DNA of 64,000 nucleotides from Chitinophagales bacterium (GCA_013298665.1 JAAFIK010000024.1:1-64000); one strand, 5' to 3'. Counted from the stretch's first letter, positions 1 to 10,688 are shown. Notes: a model not told the origin generated them from the letters alone. Numbers and translations: made by a program.

Positions 1-491
1 TTGATGTAATCGATAAAGAGTTTACCCTCAATATGATCGTACTCGTGCAGGATGATACGGGCAGTAAGGCCGTTGAACGTTCGTACCCGGGGTTGCAGCG
101 CTTCATCAAGGTATTCCAGCGTAACGGTGTCCTGCCGGTACACGTCTTCCCTTATCTTGGGTATGCTCAGGCAGCCTTCATTGTAGGCCCATTCTTTACC
201 TGTCAGCTCTACAATATGCGCATTGATAAAAACGCCTTTGTAGCCGGGTTCATCCGGATACAGCCCCTTTTCATCTTCCTCCTGGTTGGCAAAAATCTGT
301 TCGCTATCCACCGTAAACAAACGGATATCGCGGTTGATCTGGGGTGCAGCCAGACCTACCCCATTACTGTTGTACATGGTTTCCCACATGTCGGCCAGGA
401 GTTTATCCAGATCCGGGTAAGTATCGGGATCAATGTCTGTTGCTATTTTTCGCAATACGGGGGCACCATATGCGACTATCGGTAAAATCAT
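1..491 (-). CDS. def: Peptide deformylase (3' end cut by window edge)
   Basis: Removes the N-formyl group from new proteins in the cytoplasm, using a bound metal. Translating the minus strand from the ATG at 489-491 gives 163 codons that run off the window. All three family motifs are present in order: GVGLAAPQ (residues 44-51), EGCLSIP, and HEYDHIEG near the visible end, which supplies the two metal-binding His and the catalytic Glu. Only a short C-terminal tail should be missing, since the family is usually 170-190 residues. A TAnnTTTG element lies about 58 bases upstream. ruvX follows upstream on the same strand. Confidence 0.95.
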   Translation of the reverse strand, partial: MILPIVAYGAPVLRKIATDIDPDTYPDLDKLLADMWETMYNSNGVGLAAPQINRDIRLFTVDSEQIFANQEEDEKGLYPDEPGYKGVFINAHIVELTGKEWAYNEGCLSIPKIREDVYRQDTVTLEYLDEALQPRVRTFNGLTARIILHEYDHIEGKLFIDYI

Positions 492-548
492 ACTGCCTGT
501 TTTGTACATTGCATGGATAGTTGCCTGCGGCAATCTTCCGTAAAAGCG

Positions 549-556
549 CAAATATA
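549..556 (-). promoter_or_regulatory. Candidate -7 promoter element for def
   Basis: Reading the minus strand gives TATATTTG, a full match to the Bacteroidota -7 consensus TAnnTTTG, in the gap between ruvX and def. No clear TTTG -33 partner is seen at the usual spacing. Confidence 0.35.
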
Positions 557-970
557 TTACATTTTACCCTGCAGGTACTCCTGGAGCATCATCGTCGCAG
601 CAATTTCATCGACTAATTTTTTATTGCGGCGCTCTTTCTTTTTCAGTCCCATTTCGAGCATAGCCTGTTTGGCCATACGCGAGGTATTGCGTTCATCGAT
701 GGTTTGCAGGGGAATATTGGGGAAATGTTTGGCCAGGTCAGCAATCGCCTTCCGCACCAGGGGCGTGGCATGGGTATCCGATTCATCCCAGTTTTTAGGT
801 TCTCCGATGAGGATCAGTTCAACCGGTTCCTTACTGAAATAGTCTTTCAGAAAAGGGATAAAGGTTTTGGTATCAATCGTGGTCAATCCCGTTGCAATAA
901 TCTGCAGCGGGTCTGTAACAGCAATACCGGTACGCTTTAATCCATAATCAATACAAATGATGCGGGCCAT
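557..970 (-). CDS. ruvX: RuvX/YqgF-type Holliday junction resolvase homologue
   Basis: RNase H-fold nuclease of the YqgF family, implicated in pre-16S rRNA 5'-end maturation and proposed as a Holliday junction resolvase. The 137-residue length is typical. The N-terminus has the family signature IDYGLKRTGIAVTD with the first acidic residue at D8. The middle has LILIGEPKN, then DERNTSRMAKQAM, and the end has VDEIAATMMLQEYL with the last catalytic Asp. It lies between the UbiA-type gene and def on the same strand, 30 bases from the former, so co-transcription is plausible. Confidence 0.93.
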   Translation of the reverse strand: MARIICIDYGLKRTGIAVTDPLQIIATGLTTIDTKTFIPFLKDYFSKEPVELILIGEPKNWDESDTHATPLVRKAIADLAKHFPNIPLQTIDERNTSRMAKQAMLEMGLKKKERRNKKLVDEIAATMMLQEYLQGKM

Positions 971-1000
971 AATGGGATAAAAGTAAACAAAACCGGCCAG

Positions 1001-1951
1001 CTACCCCCGGTTCAGGAAAAGATCGAGTAATACAAATACGGCAAATACAACGGCCGCAACACCATTGGTGGTAAAAAAAGCGAGGTTGACCCTGCGCAGG
1101 TCGTTGGGTTTGACGAGCAGGTGCTGGTACACGAGTAACCCGGCAAAAAAAAGCATACCCGCCCAGAACCACAGGCCAAACCCCGCAAAATACCCGGCAA
1201 AGATCAGTACGGTTACCGCGAGTACATGCAGGACTTCAGATACGCGCAGAGCCCTGTGGCGCCCCAGCCATACAGGAATGGAATGCAACCGGCGGCTCTG
1301 GTCAAAAGCATCGTCCTGCAGTGCATAGATGATATCGAACCCGCTTACCCAGCAAAGTACAGTAATGGAAAACAGTACGGGCAGCACACTGAAATAACCC
1401 GTTACAGCGAGGTAGGCGCCTATCGGCGCCAGCGATAATCCCAAACCGAGTACAAGGTGACACAATGCAGTAAACCGCTTGGTATAGCTGTAAAACAGGA
1501 TGACAAAAAGAGCAATGGGCGACAGGTAGAAACAGATACGGTTGATAAAAAAAGTACATACCATAAACAATACACAGCAAATCACCACAAACCAGAGGGC
1601 CTGGTTACTCTTGATGAGTCCTGCCGGAATTTCGCGGATGGCGGTACGGGGGTTAGCGGCATCAAACTCCCTGTCTAAGTAACGGTTGAAGGCCATCGCC
1701 GCACTACGGGCAAAAATCATACAGCCAACCACCAGCATAAAAAGCAGGGCAATCTGTTTGCCGTCAAAGGAGAATACCATCCAGGCGGGTGCTGTAAAAT
1801 GCGCACCCCCTGCCCCGGCGGTTGTACGGCTGGCCAGGGTATCCATCCATACCGCGCGTACCCCCAGGCAGAAACCGATCAGGGCAAAGGGCATGGCAAA
1901 AATGGTATGCGAAAACTTGATGAGGGATAAATAATTCCTGACTACTGACAT
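1001..1951 (-). CDS. UbiA-family polyprenyltransferase (menaquinone-type)
   Basis: Integral membrane prenyltransferase that attaches a polyprenyl chain to an aromatic ring during quinone synthesis. The first Asp-rich motif is NRYLDREFD (N89, D93, D97 of a 316-residue product), followed by NPRTAIREIPAGLI. The second motif is DIIYALQDDAFD. About eight hydrophobic helices are visible. I start at the ATG at 1949-1951; a longer frame reaches 2041 but would run through the neighbouring gene and the -7 element. The NPRT...REIPAG signature fits the UbiA-like group linked to the futalosine (MqnP) menaquinone route, which is an inference. Bacteroidota normally use menaquinone rather than ubiquinone. 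Confidence 0.88.
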   Translation of the reverse strand: MSVVRNYLSLIKFSHTIFAMPFALIGFCLGVRAVWMDTLASRTTAGAGGAHFTAPAWMVFSFDGKQIALLFMLVVGCMIFARSAAMAFNRYLDREFDAANPRTAIREIPAGLIKSNQALWFVVICCVLFMVCTFFINRICFYLSPIALFVILFYSYTKRFTALCHLVLGLGLSLAPIGAYLAVTGYFSVLPVLFSITVLCWVSGFDIIYALQDDAFDQSRRLHSIPVWLGRHRALRVSEVLHVLAVTVLIFAGYFAGFGLWFWAGMLFFAGLLVYQHLLVKPNDLRRVNLAFFTTNGVAAVVFAVFVLLDLFLNRG

Positions 1952-1955
1952 GGTG

Positions 1956-1963
1956 CAAAGGTA
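1956..1963 (-). promoter_or_regulatory. Candidate -7 element abutting the UbiA-type gene start
   Basis: The minus strand reads TACCTTTG, a perfect TAnnTTTG match, only four bases before the ATG at 1951. If used, the transcript would be nearly leaderless. It also argues against the longer upstream start. Confidence 0.4.
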
Positions 1964-1970
1964 CAACGCC

Positions 1971-2516
1971 TCAGCCAAGATCGGAACGGATAAGTGTATG
2001 GCGTACAATTTCCCACAGCACAACACCGGCCGCAGTAGCAATATTGAGCGAGTGCTTTACCCCCATCTGCGGAATTTCGATACAACCATCGCATGCGGCA
2101 ATAGTCGACTGTTCTACCCCGGTAACCTCATTACCAAAGATGACGGCGATTTTATGACCGGCATCACCCATAAATTTTTCAAGGGAGATACTCTGTTCCA
2201 CCTGTTCTGCGGCATACACCGCATAGCCCTCTGCTTTGAGCTGTACAATGGCATCGGCGGTTTTGGGAAAATATTGCCAGGCGACGGTATCTTCTGCGCC
2301 AAGTGCTGTCTTTTTGATTTCTTTATGCGGGGGATGGGCGGTATAGCCGGTGATGTAAACCGCTTCAAGCAGAAAAGCATCGGCCGTACGGAATACACTG
2401 CCCACATTATACGCACTGCGTACATTCTCCAGAACCGCAATGATGGGGTGTTTGGAAGCAGCTTTAAAGGCATCAACCGATTTCCGGTTCAGTTCATCCA
2501 TGGACAGTTTGCGCAT
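1971..2516 (-). CDS. TrmH/SpoU-family RNA 2'-O-methyltransferase
   Basis: SAM-dependent methyltransferase of the knotted SPOUT superfamily that methylates a ribose 2'-OH in tRNA or rRNA. The 181-residue protein shows all three SpoU motifs: ENVRSAYNVGSVFRTADAF (motif 1, with the catalytic Arg), AVIFGNEVTGV (motif 2) and IEIPQMGVKHSLNIATAAGV (motif 3). It has only the catalytic domain and no N-terminal substrate-binding domain, so its RNA target cannot be told from sequence. It starts six bases after pyrG ends and is probably co-transcribed with it. Confidence 0.9.
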   Translation of the reverse strand: MRKLSMDELNRKSVDAFKAASKHPIIAVLENVRSAYNVGSVFRTADAFLLEAVYITGYTAHPPHKEIKKTALGAEDTVAWQYFPKTADAIVQLKAEGYAVYAAEQVEQSISLEKFMGDAGHKIAVIFGNEVTGVEQSTIAACDGCIEIPQMGVKHSLNIATAAGVVLWEIVRHTLIRSDLG

Positions 2517-2522
2517 AACTCG

Positions 2523-4175
<1,653 letters not shown>

Positions 4176-4267
4176 CTAACCCAACGGGAATTTATGTTAA
4201 AAAAATAGTATGCCTGAAACAGTTATTATGACCGCGGAAGAGGTTGGAATAAATCCGGGAGGTCGTA

Positions 4268-4299
4268 CAAATGTACAGCGAATTTTCCGGTTGTCGAAA
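4268..4299 (-). promoter_or_regulatory. Candidate promoter for pyrG
   Basis: The minus strand carries TACATTTG (4268-4275), a full TAnnTTTG match, preceded after 20 bases by TTTC (4296-4299), one mismatch from the TTTG -33 element. No gene lies between this site and pyrG. Confidence 0.4.
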
Positions 4300-4420
4300 T
4301 CAGGTCGGGAAACTGTGGAAAAAATATGCAGAACAGTTGAGGAGGACAGGGTTTCCGGGGCTGCAATACTGCATTCCCGGTCAACAGCAGCCGTTTACAC
4401 CGGGGGTGGTTATACAGGGG

Positions 4421-4999
4421 TCATTTAACCACATATACCCGTCCTTCAAAAGGGCGCAGCAACAATGAAGTGGTGAGTACGGGTAAGGGGCCTTCCGGAT
4501 AATTACAGGCCAGCAGCGGCATATTTACAAAATCGTAGGTTCCCTTGAATGCCCGGTTATCCTCATTCATATTCAGGATGGTGAGCAGTTCCCTGCCATC
4601 AGCAGCAGATGTGTACGCCAGTATATGCGGATTGCTGGTATCAACGAGTTGGTATTCACCCCTCACCAATGCGGGATAGTCGTGCTTGAGGCGAAGTACC
4701 GACTTAAAAAAATGATAGGCCTCACTATCGGGTTTGTCCTTCATCCCAGCTTCGAGCGCCTGCATCCTTTCCGCATCGGTGGACAGGAAGACCGCATCTC
4801 CGGAAAACGTTTGCTTATGCAGGTAATGCAGTTGCTGCATAACCTCCGTATAACCGGTAAGTGCAGTGCTGTCGCCACTCAGCATTGCAGCAGACAGCCG
4901 GGCATATTTTTTCTTTACCTCGTTGAAGCCGACTGACCGGTCGACCGACTGGCACCGGATAAACAATACTGAAATGAGTAATACAATGATGAGACGCAT
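4421..4999 (-). CDS. Lipoprotein resembling an isolated alpha-amylase C-terminal domain
   Basis: Predicted 192-residue lipoprotein: the ATG at 4997-4999 begins a hydrophobic signal (MRLIIVLLISVLFIRC) with a lipobox Cys at residue 16. The second half (FFKSVLRLKHDYPALVRGEY, then LAYTSAADGRELLTILNMNED) looks like the region joining the GH13 catalytic barrel to its C-terminal beta domain in trehalose synthase and oligo-1,6-glucosidase-like enzymes. The beta/alpha barrel with the catalytic Asp and Glu residues is absent and does not appear in nearby frames. It may be a remnant kept as a surface or periplasmic glucan-binding lipoprotein. The family link is from pattern recognition only. Confidence 0.55.
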   Translation of the reverse strand: MRLIIVLLISVLFIRCQSVDRSVGFNEVKKKYARLSAAMLSGDSTALTGYTEVMQQLHYLHKQTFSGDAVFLSTDAERMQALEAGMKDKPDSEAYHFFKSVLRLKHDYPALVRGEYQLVDTSNPHILAYTSAADGRELLTILNMNEDNRAFKGTYDFVNMPLLACNYPEGPLPVLTTSLLLRPFEGRVYVVK

Positions 5000-5116
5000 C
5001 ACACAATATATGGATTTAGCAGGATTCCAGGTAAATAAATATATCGCTGAAACTTCCGTTCCCGGCAAAAAATACATAGCCCTTACGCCACAGGCCTATC
5101 ACACATAGCCGAAAAA

Positions 5117-5911
5117 TTAATCCCGGGCAATCTTCTGATAGCTTGTCGCAATACCCTTGATCAGCGAGGAACTGAAGCCCTGGTGTTCCATTTCGTTAAG
5201 TCCGGCAATGGTACAACCCTTAGGTGTGGTTACTTTATCAATTTCATGCTCGGGGTGTGTGCCTTTCTGCAAAAGCAGTTCAGCCGCACCTTTTACCGTT
5301 TGCGCGGCAATGAGGCTGGCGGTTACGGCATCAAACCCGATTTCGATACCGCCCTGTATATTGGCGCGTATATAACGCATGGCATAAGCAGTACCGCAGG
5401 CACCCAATACCGTAGCCGCATTCATCAGCTTTTCATCAATGATGGCTACCCGCCCGAGTACGGCAAAAAGGTCGTGTACGCACTTAACTTCAGCTTCTTT
5501 TGCATCCGCGTGACTGATACAGGTCATGCTTTCCTGTATCGCAATGGCGGTATTGGGCATGGCACGGAATACGGGCAAACGCTTCCTGATCACCTCCTGT
5601 ATTTCGGCCACATACACCCCTGTTACCACCGATACAAGAATATGCTTTGCGTTCAGATCCTTTCGGATACCCGCCAATACTTCTTTTACCTGGAAAGGCT
5701 TTACCGCAAGAATGACGATATTGCTGCTGCGTACGGCCTTATTGTTATCGGCACTAACCACTACGCCACTTTCCTGCAGTCCCTTGAGCGTTGCCGTATT
5801 ACGTTTGGTGATGGTAATGGCTGAAGGCCTGGCAAATCCGCTCTTAATCAATCCCTCTGCAATAGCGGTACCAAGATTGCCGCCGCCGATGATGGCGATG
5901 TTGTTGCTCAT
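5117..5911 (-). CDS. proC: Pyrroline-5-carboxylate reductase
   Basis: Reduces 1-pyrroline-5-carboxylate to L-proline with NAD(P)H, the last step of proline synthesis. The 264-residue length is typical. The N-terminal Rossmann motif is IGGGNLGTAIAEGLI. The family signatures MPNTAIAIQESMTC and the C-terminal GCTIAGLNEMEHQGF are present. The start codon lies two bases after the hldD stop codon, so the two genes are very likely translated from one transcript although their pathways are unrelated. Confidence 0.95.
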   Translation of the reverse strand: MSNNIAIIGGGNLGTAIAEGLIKSGFARPSAITITKRNTATLKGLQESGVVVSADNNKAVRSSNIVILAVKPFQVKEVLAGIRKDLNAKHILVSVVTGVYVAEIQEVIRKRLPVFRAMPNTAIAIQESMTCISHADAKEAEVKCVHDLFAVLGRVAIIDEKLMNAATVLGACGTAYAMRYIRANIQGGIEIGFDAVTASLIAAQTVKGAAELLLQKGTHPEHEIDKVTTPKGCTIAGLNEMEHQGFSSSLIKGIATSYQKIARD

Positions 5912-5913
5912 AT

Positions 5914-6900
5914 TTAATAATATTTATGGGGTACGAGATATTGGCGAACATAGTCCTGCACACCTGCCTCAAGCGGGTAAAAAGGAGACTGGTAGCCTGC
6001 TGCGCGAAGTTTGGTCATATTCGCTTCTGTAAAATACTGGTATTTATCCCGCAAATCGGCAGGCATATCAATGTATTCGATTTGTTCCGGTAATGCCATG
6101 CCGGCAAAAGTAGCCCTGACCAGGTCGTTGAAACTGCGGGCCTGCCCGGTACCAAGGTTGTAGAGGGCTGAAGCCGGACGTTGCTGCATCAGCCAGTAGC
6201 AAACGGCTATAACATCTTTGACATAGATAAAATCACGCAATTGTTCTCCGTCATTAAATCCCTCCTTGTGCGAACGGAAGAGTTTTACACGGCCGGTCTC
6301 CTTTACCTGGTTGAATGTATGAAAAATGACACTGGCCATACGCCCCTTATGGTATTCATTAGGACCATATACATTAAAGAATTTCAGGCCAGCCCAAAAC
6401 GGTGGTTGTGCTGCCTGTTGCAGTATCCACTTATCCACCTCATTTTTGGAAATACCATATGGATTAAGGGGTTGCAATTTTTCCACAACAGCATGACCAT
6501 CGTCATACCCCCATTCGCCACTACCATAAGTCGCTGCTGAAGAGGCGTACACGAGGGGTACCTGCCGGGCCACACAATACGCCCATATTTTTTGGGTAAA
6601 CACCACATTGAGGTGTTCGTGAACAGTATAGTCAAATTCAGTGGTATCCGTACGGGCGCCCAGGTGAAAAACAAAGTCAATAACCGGTTTTTCTGCAGCC
6701 AGCCAGTCAAACAACTGCTCACGATCCACTTTATGCGCAAATGCTTTGCCTGCGAGATTGGGTATTTTATCTTCCCGGTCAAATGCATCTACCAGGATAA
6801 GGTTGGTCAATCCCTGTGCAGTAAGGTACTGCACCATACAACTGCCGATAAAACCGGCAGCCCCTGTAACCATTATCGCTGGTGCTGTACTGTTGTTCAT
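5914..6900 (-). CDS. hldD: ADP-L-glycero-D-manno-heptose 6-epimerase
   Basis: Extended short-chain dehydrogenase/reductase that epimerises ADP-heptose for the lipopolysaccharide inner core. The 328-residue protein has the N-terminal NAD(P) motif TGAAGFIGS, an internal ASSAATYGSGEWGYDD segment and the catalytic Tyr-Lys pair in LNPYGISKNEVDK. The heptose epimerase subgroup is supported by HLGARTDTTEFDY and by the FFNVYGPNEYHKGRMASV segment. It is followed after two bases by proC. No other heptose or LPS core genes lie in the window. Confidence 0.9.
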   Translation of the reverse strand: MNNSTAPAIMVTGAAGFIGSCMVQYLTAQGLTNLILVDAFDREDKIPNLAGKAFAHKVDREQLFDWLAAEKPVIDFVFHLGARTDTTEFDYTVHEHLNVVFTQKIWAYCVARQVPLVYASSAATYGSGEWGYDDGHAVVEKLQPLNPYGISKNEVDKWILQQAAQPPFWAGLKFFNVYGPNEYHKGRMASVIFHTFNQVKETGRVKLFRSHKEGFNDGEQLRDFIYVKDVIAVCYWLMQQRPASALYNLGTGQARSFNDLVRATFAGMALPEQIEYIDMPADLRDKYQYFTEANMTKLRAAGYQSPFYPLEAGVQDYVRQYLVPHKYY

Positions 6901-7000
6901 ATTTTAATGATGCTGCACTTTTGGTGAGGTATATCATCAGGCCATGTCACTTCCGGCCGTATTAAATCATTGGCAACGCAGGCTGTCTGCCGCCAAACAT

Positions 7001-9229
7001 CTATTTCGTCAGTAAGCGGCTGATGGCTTCATCATAATTGGTTTTCCAACCGGCAATACTACCCCAGTCCTCGCCATCCACAACTATTTCGCCACCGGTA
7101 ACCGCACCCAGACATTCGAAAGCAATGCCCCGCTCCGCCAGTAATGCTTCCGCTTTCGACGCCTGTTCCTGCTGTACAGATACCACCACGCGGCTTTGGG
7201 CTTCACCAAACCAGAATGCATCGCGGCGCAGGGTTTTACCACCTGCGGCACTAAAGCCAAGGTTACGCACAAACGCACTTTCGAGCAGGGTAATGAAGAG
7301 CCCGCCCTCGCTGATGTCGTGTGCGGATGCTATCAGGTGCGCACGGATCAATGCGGTAATCCCACCGTGCAATGCCAGTTCTGTATCAATATCAAATACC
7401 GGTGCAGGGCTGTGCTCTACGCCATGTATTTTATGCAGGTACTCAGAGGAATTGATGTCGTTGTGACTCGCGCCAACAAGATAGATAAGATCACCGGCTT
7501 GTTTAAAGTCAAGTGTCATTTTATCGGCTATAGTGTCCAGCAATCCCACCATGCCGATGGTAGGGGTGGGATAGACTGCACCGCCGGGGTGCTGGTTGTA
7601 AAAACTTACATTCCCCCCGGTTACAGGCGTATTAAAACGGCGACAGGCTTCACCCATACCTTTAATGGCCTGTACAAACTGGTAATATACTTCGGGATCG
7701 TAAGGATTGCCAAAATTCAGACAGTTGGTTACCCCCAACGGATCGCCACCGCTGCATACAATATTACGCGCCGCCTCGGCAACGGCAATCATTGCGCCGG
7801 TATAGGGATCGGCATATACATAGCGGCTGTTGCAGTCTGTGGTAACCGCGAGGGCTTTACCTGTTGGTTTGGCCAATACCACGGCGGCATCGCTTGGGTT
7901 GTTGGCAGACGTATTACCCGCCCCAACCATGCTGTCGTATTGTACATATACCCAGCGCTTACTCGCAATATTGGGCAATTGCACCAGTTGTTCCGCTATG
8001 GCTTTCAGTTCTGCCGGTTGCGGAATGGTATCCGGGTTAAACGCACGAACCTCAGCAAGGTAGGCCGGTTCGGCAAAGGGCCTGTCGTATTGCGGTGCGC
8101 CACCACCGAGTACCAGTTCATTGGCGGGTATTTCGGCTTCCAGTTGGCCGTGCATATAGAAACGCAGCAGTCCATCACCGGTCACTTCTCCGATATTGCT
8201 GCAGGGAAGATCCCATTTATCAAATACATCAATGATCAGTTGTTCCTTACCCTTCTCTGCCACCAGCAGCATCCTCTCCTGGCTTTCGCTGAGCAGCAGC
8301 TCCCAGGTCTTCATCGCTGTACCGCCGTTTGCAGGGTCAGTATGCCGGGTAGGTACTTTATCAAGATCGATGCGCATACCCGTGCCCCCCTTGGCACTCA
8401 TTTCAGCCGTGCTGCAGATAATGCCTGCGGCGCCCATATCCTGCATGCCCACCACCGCACCGGTCTGAATCACTTCAAGACAGGCTTCCAGCAATTTTTT
8501 CTCCTGAAAAGGATCGCCTACCTGAACAGCAGGGAGTTCCTGTACACTGTCGCTCGTAATGTCGGCAGAGGCAAAGGATGCACCACCGATGCCATCTTTT
8601 CCTGTAGCCGATCCGACAAAGAAAACAGGATTGCCGGGGCCTTCAGCCGTAGCAGAAACCGTTTCCGTATTTTTAATCACCCCCACACTCATGGCATTTA
8701 CCAGCGGGTTGGTATGATAGCAGCTTTCAAAATAGATCTCACCCCCCACGGTAGGCACGCCGAAACAGTTGCCATAATGCCCGATACCGTGCACCACACC
8801 AGCCATAAGGTGCTGGGTTTTGTCTTCGGTAAGCTGACCAAAGCGAAGGGAATTGAGTGCCGCAATCGGCCTGGCACCCATGGTAAAGATGTCGCGGTGT
8901 ATACCCCCAACACCTGTAGCCGCGCCCTGGAAAGGCTCAATCGCTGAAGGGTGGTTGTGGCTTTCTATTTTAAATACCACACCATAACCATCACCGATAT
9001 CCATCAGGCCGGCATTTTCTTCTCCTGCCTTCACCAGCATTTTCCCGCCTTCCCTCGGGAGCGTCTTCAACCACTTGATTGAGTTCTTATAACTGCAATG
9101 CTCACTCCACATACCACTAAAGGCACAGAGCTCATTGAAGTTGGGGGTACGCCCCAGTTTTTGTTTGATGAGTTCAAACTCTTCAGCAGTAAGCCGGAGT
9201 TGTTCTGCAGTTTTGACTGTTACTTCCAT
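7001..9229 (-). CDS. purL: Phosphoribosylformylglycinamidine synthase subunit PurL
   Basis: ATP-dependent FGAM synthase of purine biosynthesis. The 742-residue length is that of the short PurL, which needs separate PurQ (glutaminase) and PurS; neither lies in the window. The N-terminus carries FSGMWSEHCSYKNS and the nucleotide-binding IESHNHPSAIEPFQGAATG. The C-terminal half has SAHDISEGGLFITLLES of the AIRS-like fold. The start is the ATG at 9227-9229, which sits just after a TAnnTTTG element. Confidence 0.97.
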   Translation of the reverse strand: MEVTVKTAEQLRLTAEEFELIKQKLGRTPNFNELCAFSGMWSEHCSYKNSIKWLKTLPREGGKMLVKAGEENAGLMDIGDGYGVVFKIESHNHPSAIEPFQGAATGVGGIHRDIFTMGARPIAALNSLRFGQLTEDKTQHLMAGVVHGIGHYGNCFGVPTVGGEIYFESCYHTNPLVNAMSVGVIKNTETVSATAEGPGNPVFFVGSATGKDGIGGASFASADITSDSVQELPAVQVGDPFQEKKLLEACLEVIQTGAVVGMQDMGAAGIICSTAEMSAKGGTGMRIDLDKVPTRHTDPANGGTAMKTWELLLSESQERMLLVAEKGKEQLIIDVFDKWDLPCSNIGEVTGDGLLRFYMHGQLEAEIPANELVLGGGAPQYDRPFAEPAYLAEVRAFNPDTIPQPAELKAIAEQLVQLPNIASKRWVYVQYDSMVGAGNTSANNPSDAAVVLAKPTGKALAVTTDCNSRYVYADPYTGAMIAVAEAARNIVCSGGDPLGVTNCLNFGNPYDPEVYYQFVQAIKGMGEACRRFNTPVTGGNVSFYNQHPGGAVYPTPTIGMVGLLDTIADKMTLDFKQAGDLIYLVGASHNDINSSEYLHKIHGVEHSPAPVFDIDTELALHGGITALIRAHLIASAHDISEGGLFITLLESAFVRNLGFSAAGGKTLRRDAFWFGEAQSRVVVSVQQEQASKAEALLAERGIAFECLGAVTGGEIVVDGEDWGSIAGWKTNYDEAISRLLTK

Positions 9230-9246
9230 GTGTTTTGGGGAAAACG

Positions 9247-9254
9247 CAAAGGTA
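9247..9254 (-). promoter_or_regulatory. Candidate -7 promoter element for purL
   Basis: The minus strand reads TACCTTTG, a perfect TAnnTTTG match 17 bases before the purL start. A TTTG -33 element is not evident. Confidence 0.35.
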
Positions 9255-9329
9255 AAGCGCCGCAGTTGTAATTGATGCCCTTGTACAGCAAATATTTTAA
9301 CTATCTTCCCACATCAAAACTGACGGCAC

Positions 9330-10601
9330 TTGAATATTGCATTACTCGTGATTTACCTGGTGGTGCTGACCTGGCTGATGACAAGGGTTCCCTTTGCCCG
9401 TAAATCTGGTCTGCCACCCAATGTACTCATCGTTCTTTTCCTGTTCAAGATACTGGCCGGTTTTATCATCGGCTGGGTGTCGTTCAATTTCAGCGATTCG
9501 GATTACTGGCAGTGGAATATGTATGGCTGGCAGGAGTACCAGTTGCTCATCCACAAGCCCTATGTGTATTTTACCAATCTTTTTCACTCCCCTTATCCAC
9601 AAGGGTACAATGGCTTTTTAGATTCGGTACAATCCTTCTGGAACGACCTGAAATCAAATCTCGTCATCAAGCTTATCTCTATTTTCAACATCTTCAGCCG
9701 GGGCAACTATTATATAAACAGCCTTTTTTTCAACTTTATCGGGTTCTTTGGCCACCTCGCCCTGTACCGCATATTCATCAGTATCTACCCCCGCCGCTAC
9801 ACAGCCGTTATCATCGGCAGTTTTCTCCTGCCTTCATTACTGTATTTCTCATCGGCCGTTCACAAAGACTGTATCCTGCTCACCGCTACCGGTATGGCCT
9901 GTTTCTGTTTTTTCCAGGCCATGCAAACGGGTCGTTTTACAGGCAAGAGGCTTTTCTACCTCGCCATCTCGCTGCTTACTTTACTACTCCTCCGCAGTTT
10001 TGTATTCATCGCCATGCTACCGGCATTTCTTGCCTGGTACCTTTCCGTCAAAACCCGTTTTCACCCGGTGGCCTGTTTTGCAACAGTGTACCTTGCCGGC
10101 GGGATCCTGCTGGCCAGCCTGTCTTATCTCTCCCCTTCTTTCAACCTCACCGCAACAATTGCTGAAAAGCAGGGGTTCTTTCTCCTCGTCAACGATGCAC
10201 ATACCGCCATCCCTATCACCCCATTACAGCCAGGCCTCTCCGGTTTACTCCGCAACACCCCGGAAGCACTTGACCATACCCTGTTCCGCCCTTATATTTA
10301 TGAACACCCGATCATATTTATGATACCGGTGGCAGCAGAAGTACTGGTTTACCAGTTGCTGTTCCTCATCATGCTCTTTTTCCCCCTGCACCGCCCGGGC
10401 CGGGTGCACCCCTTCATCCTCTTTGGATTATTTTTTACCCTGCTGATCCTGCTCAATATTGGCTATATCGTAAACAATCTGGGGGCAATTGTGCGTTACC
10501 GGAGCATTTACCTGCCCTTCCTCATCACCCCCGTACTCGCCTGTATTGATTGGAAGAGGGTAAAAGCAATCCTATCAATTAATAAAAATAATAATATTTA
10601 G
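9330..10601 (+). CDS. Polytopic membrane protein of unknown function
   Basis: A 423-residue protein with about ten hydrophobic segments and a basic, Asn-rich tail. The frame opens with TTG at 9330; no ATG fits better because the first membrane helix starts at once. A conserved-looking patch, LPSLLYFSSAVHKDC (about residues 165-180), recalls the lumenal loop of Wzy/EpsG-like polymerases and GT-C glycosyltransferases, but I cannot assign a family. It is transcribed away from purL and lies about 100 bases before the glutamine synthetase gene. A role in surface polysaccharide assembly is a guess from topology only. Confidence 0.7.
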   Translation: MNIALLVIYLVVLTWLMTRVPFARKSGLPPNVLIVLFLFKILAGFIIGWVSFNFSDSDYWQWNMYGWQEYQLLIHKPYVYFTNLFHSPYPQGYNGFLDSVQSFWNDLKSNLVIKLISIFNIFSRGNYYINSLFFNFIGFFGHLALYRIFISIYPRRYTAVIIGSFLLPSLLYFSSAVHKDCILLTATGMACFCFFQAMQTGRFTGKRLFYLAISLLTLLLLRSFVFIAMLPAFLAWYLSVKTRFHPVACFATVYLAGGILLASLSYLSPSFNLTATIAEKQGFFLLVNDAHTAIPITPLQPGLSGLLRNTPEALDHTLFRPYIYEHPIIFMIPVAAEVLVYQLLFLIMLFFPLHRPGRVHPFILFGLFFTLLILLNIGYIVNNLGAIVRYRSIYLPFLITPVLACIDWKRVKAILSINKNNNI

Positions 10602-10664
10602 ATTTTTTCCACAAATACACACAAAAAGAAGTTCATCAAGCAAAAAAGTTTGTTTTACTGGTCA

Positions 10665-10688
10665 TTAAGATGTTTTTTTGCATCTTAA
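10665..10688 (+). promoter_or_regulatory. Inverted repeat just upstream of glutamine synthetase
   Basis: Arms TTAAGATG (10665-10672) and CATCTTAA (10681-10688) are perfectly complementary around an eight-base loop that is almost all T. The repeat ends 11 bases before the glnN ATG. It could be an operator or a leader hairpin that occludes translation starts; no regulator is identified. Confidence 0.4.

Noticed and set aside
4210-4428. 72-codon frame between pyrG and the amylase-like lipoprotein
   Set aside because: It has no promoter or family signature, and it crosses the pyrG promoter region on the other strand.
7196-8947. Open frame of 583 codons on the plus strand
   Set aside because: It is fully antisense to purL, whose motifs are clear, and has no domain or signal of its own. 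It is open because of codon bias in purL.
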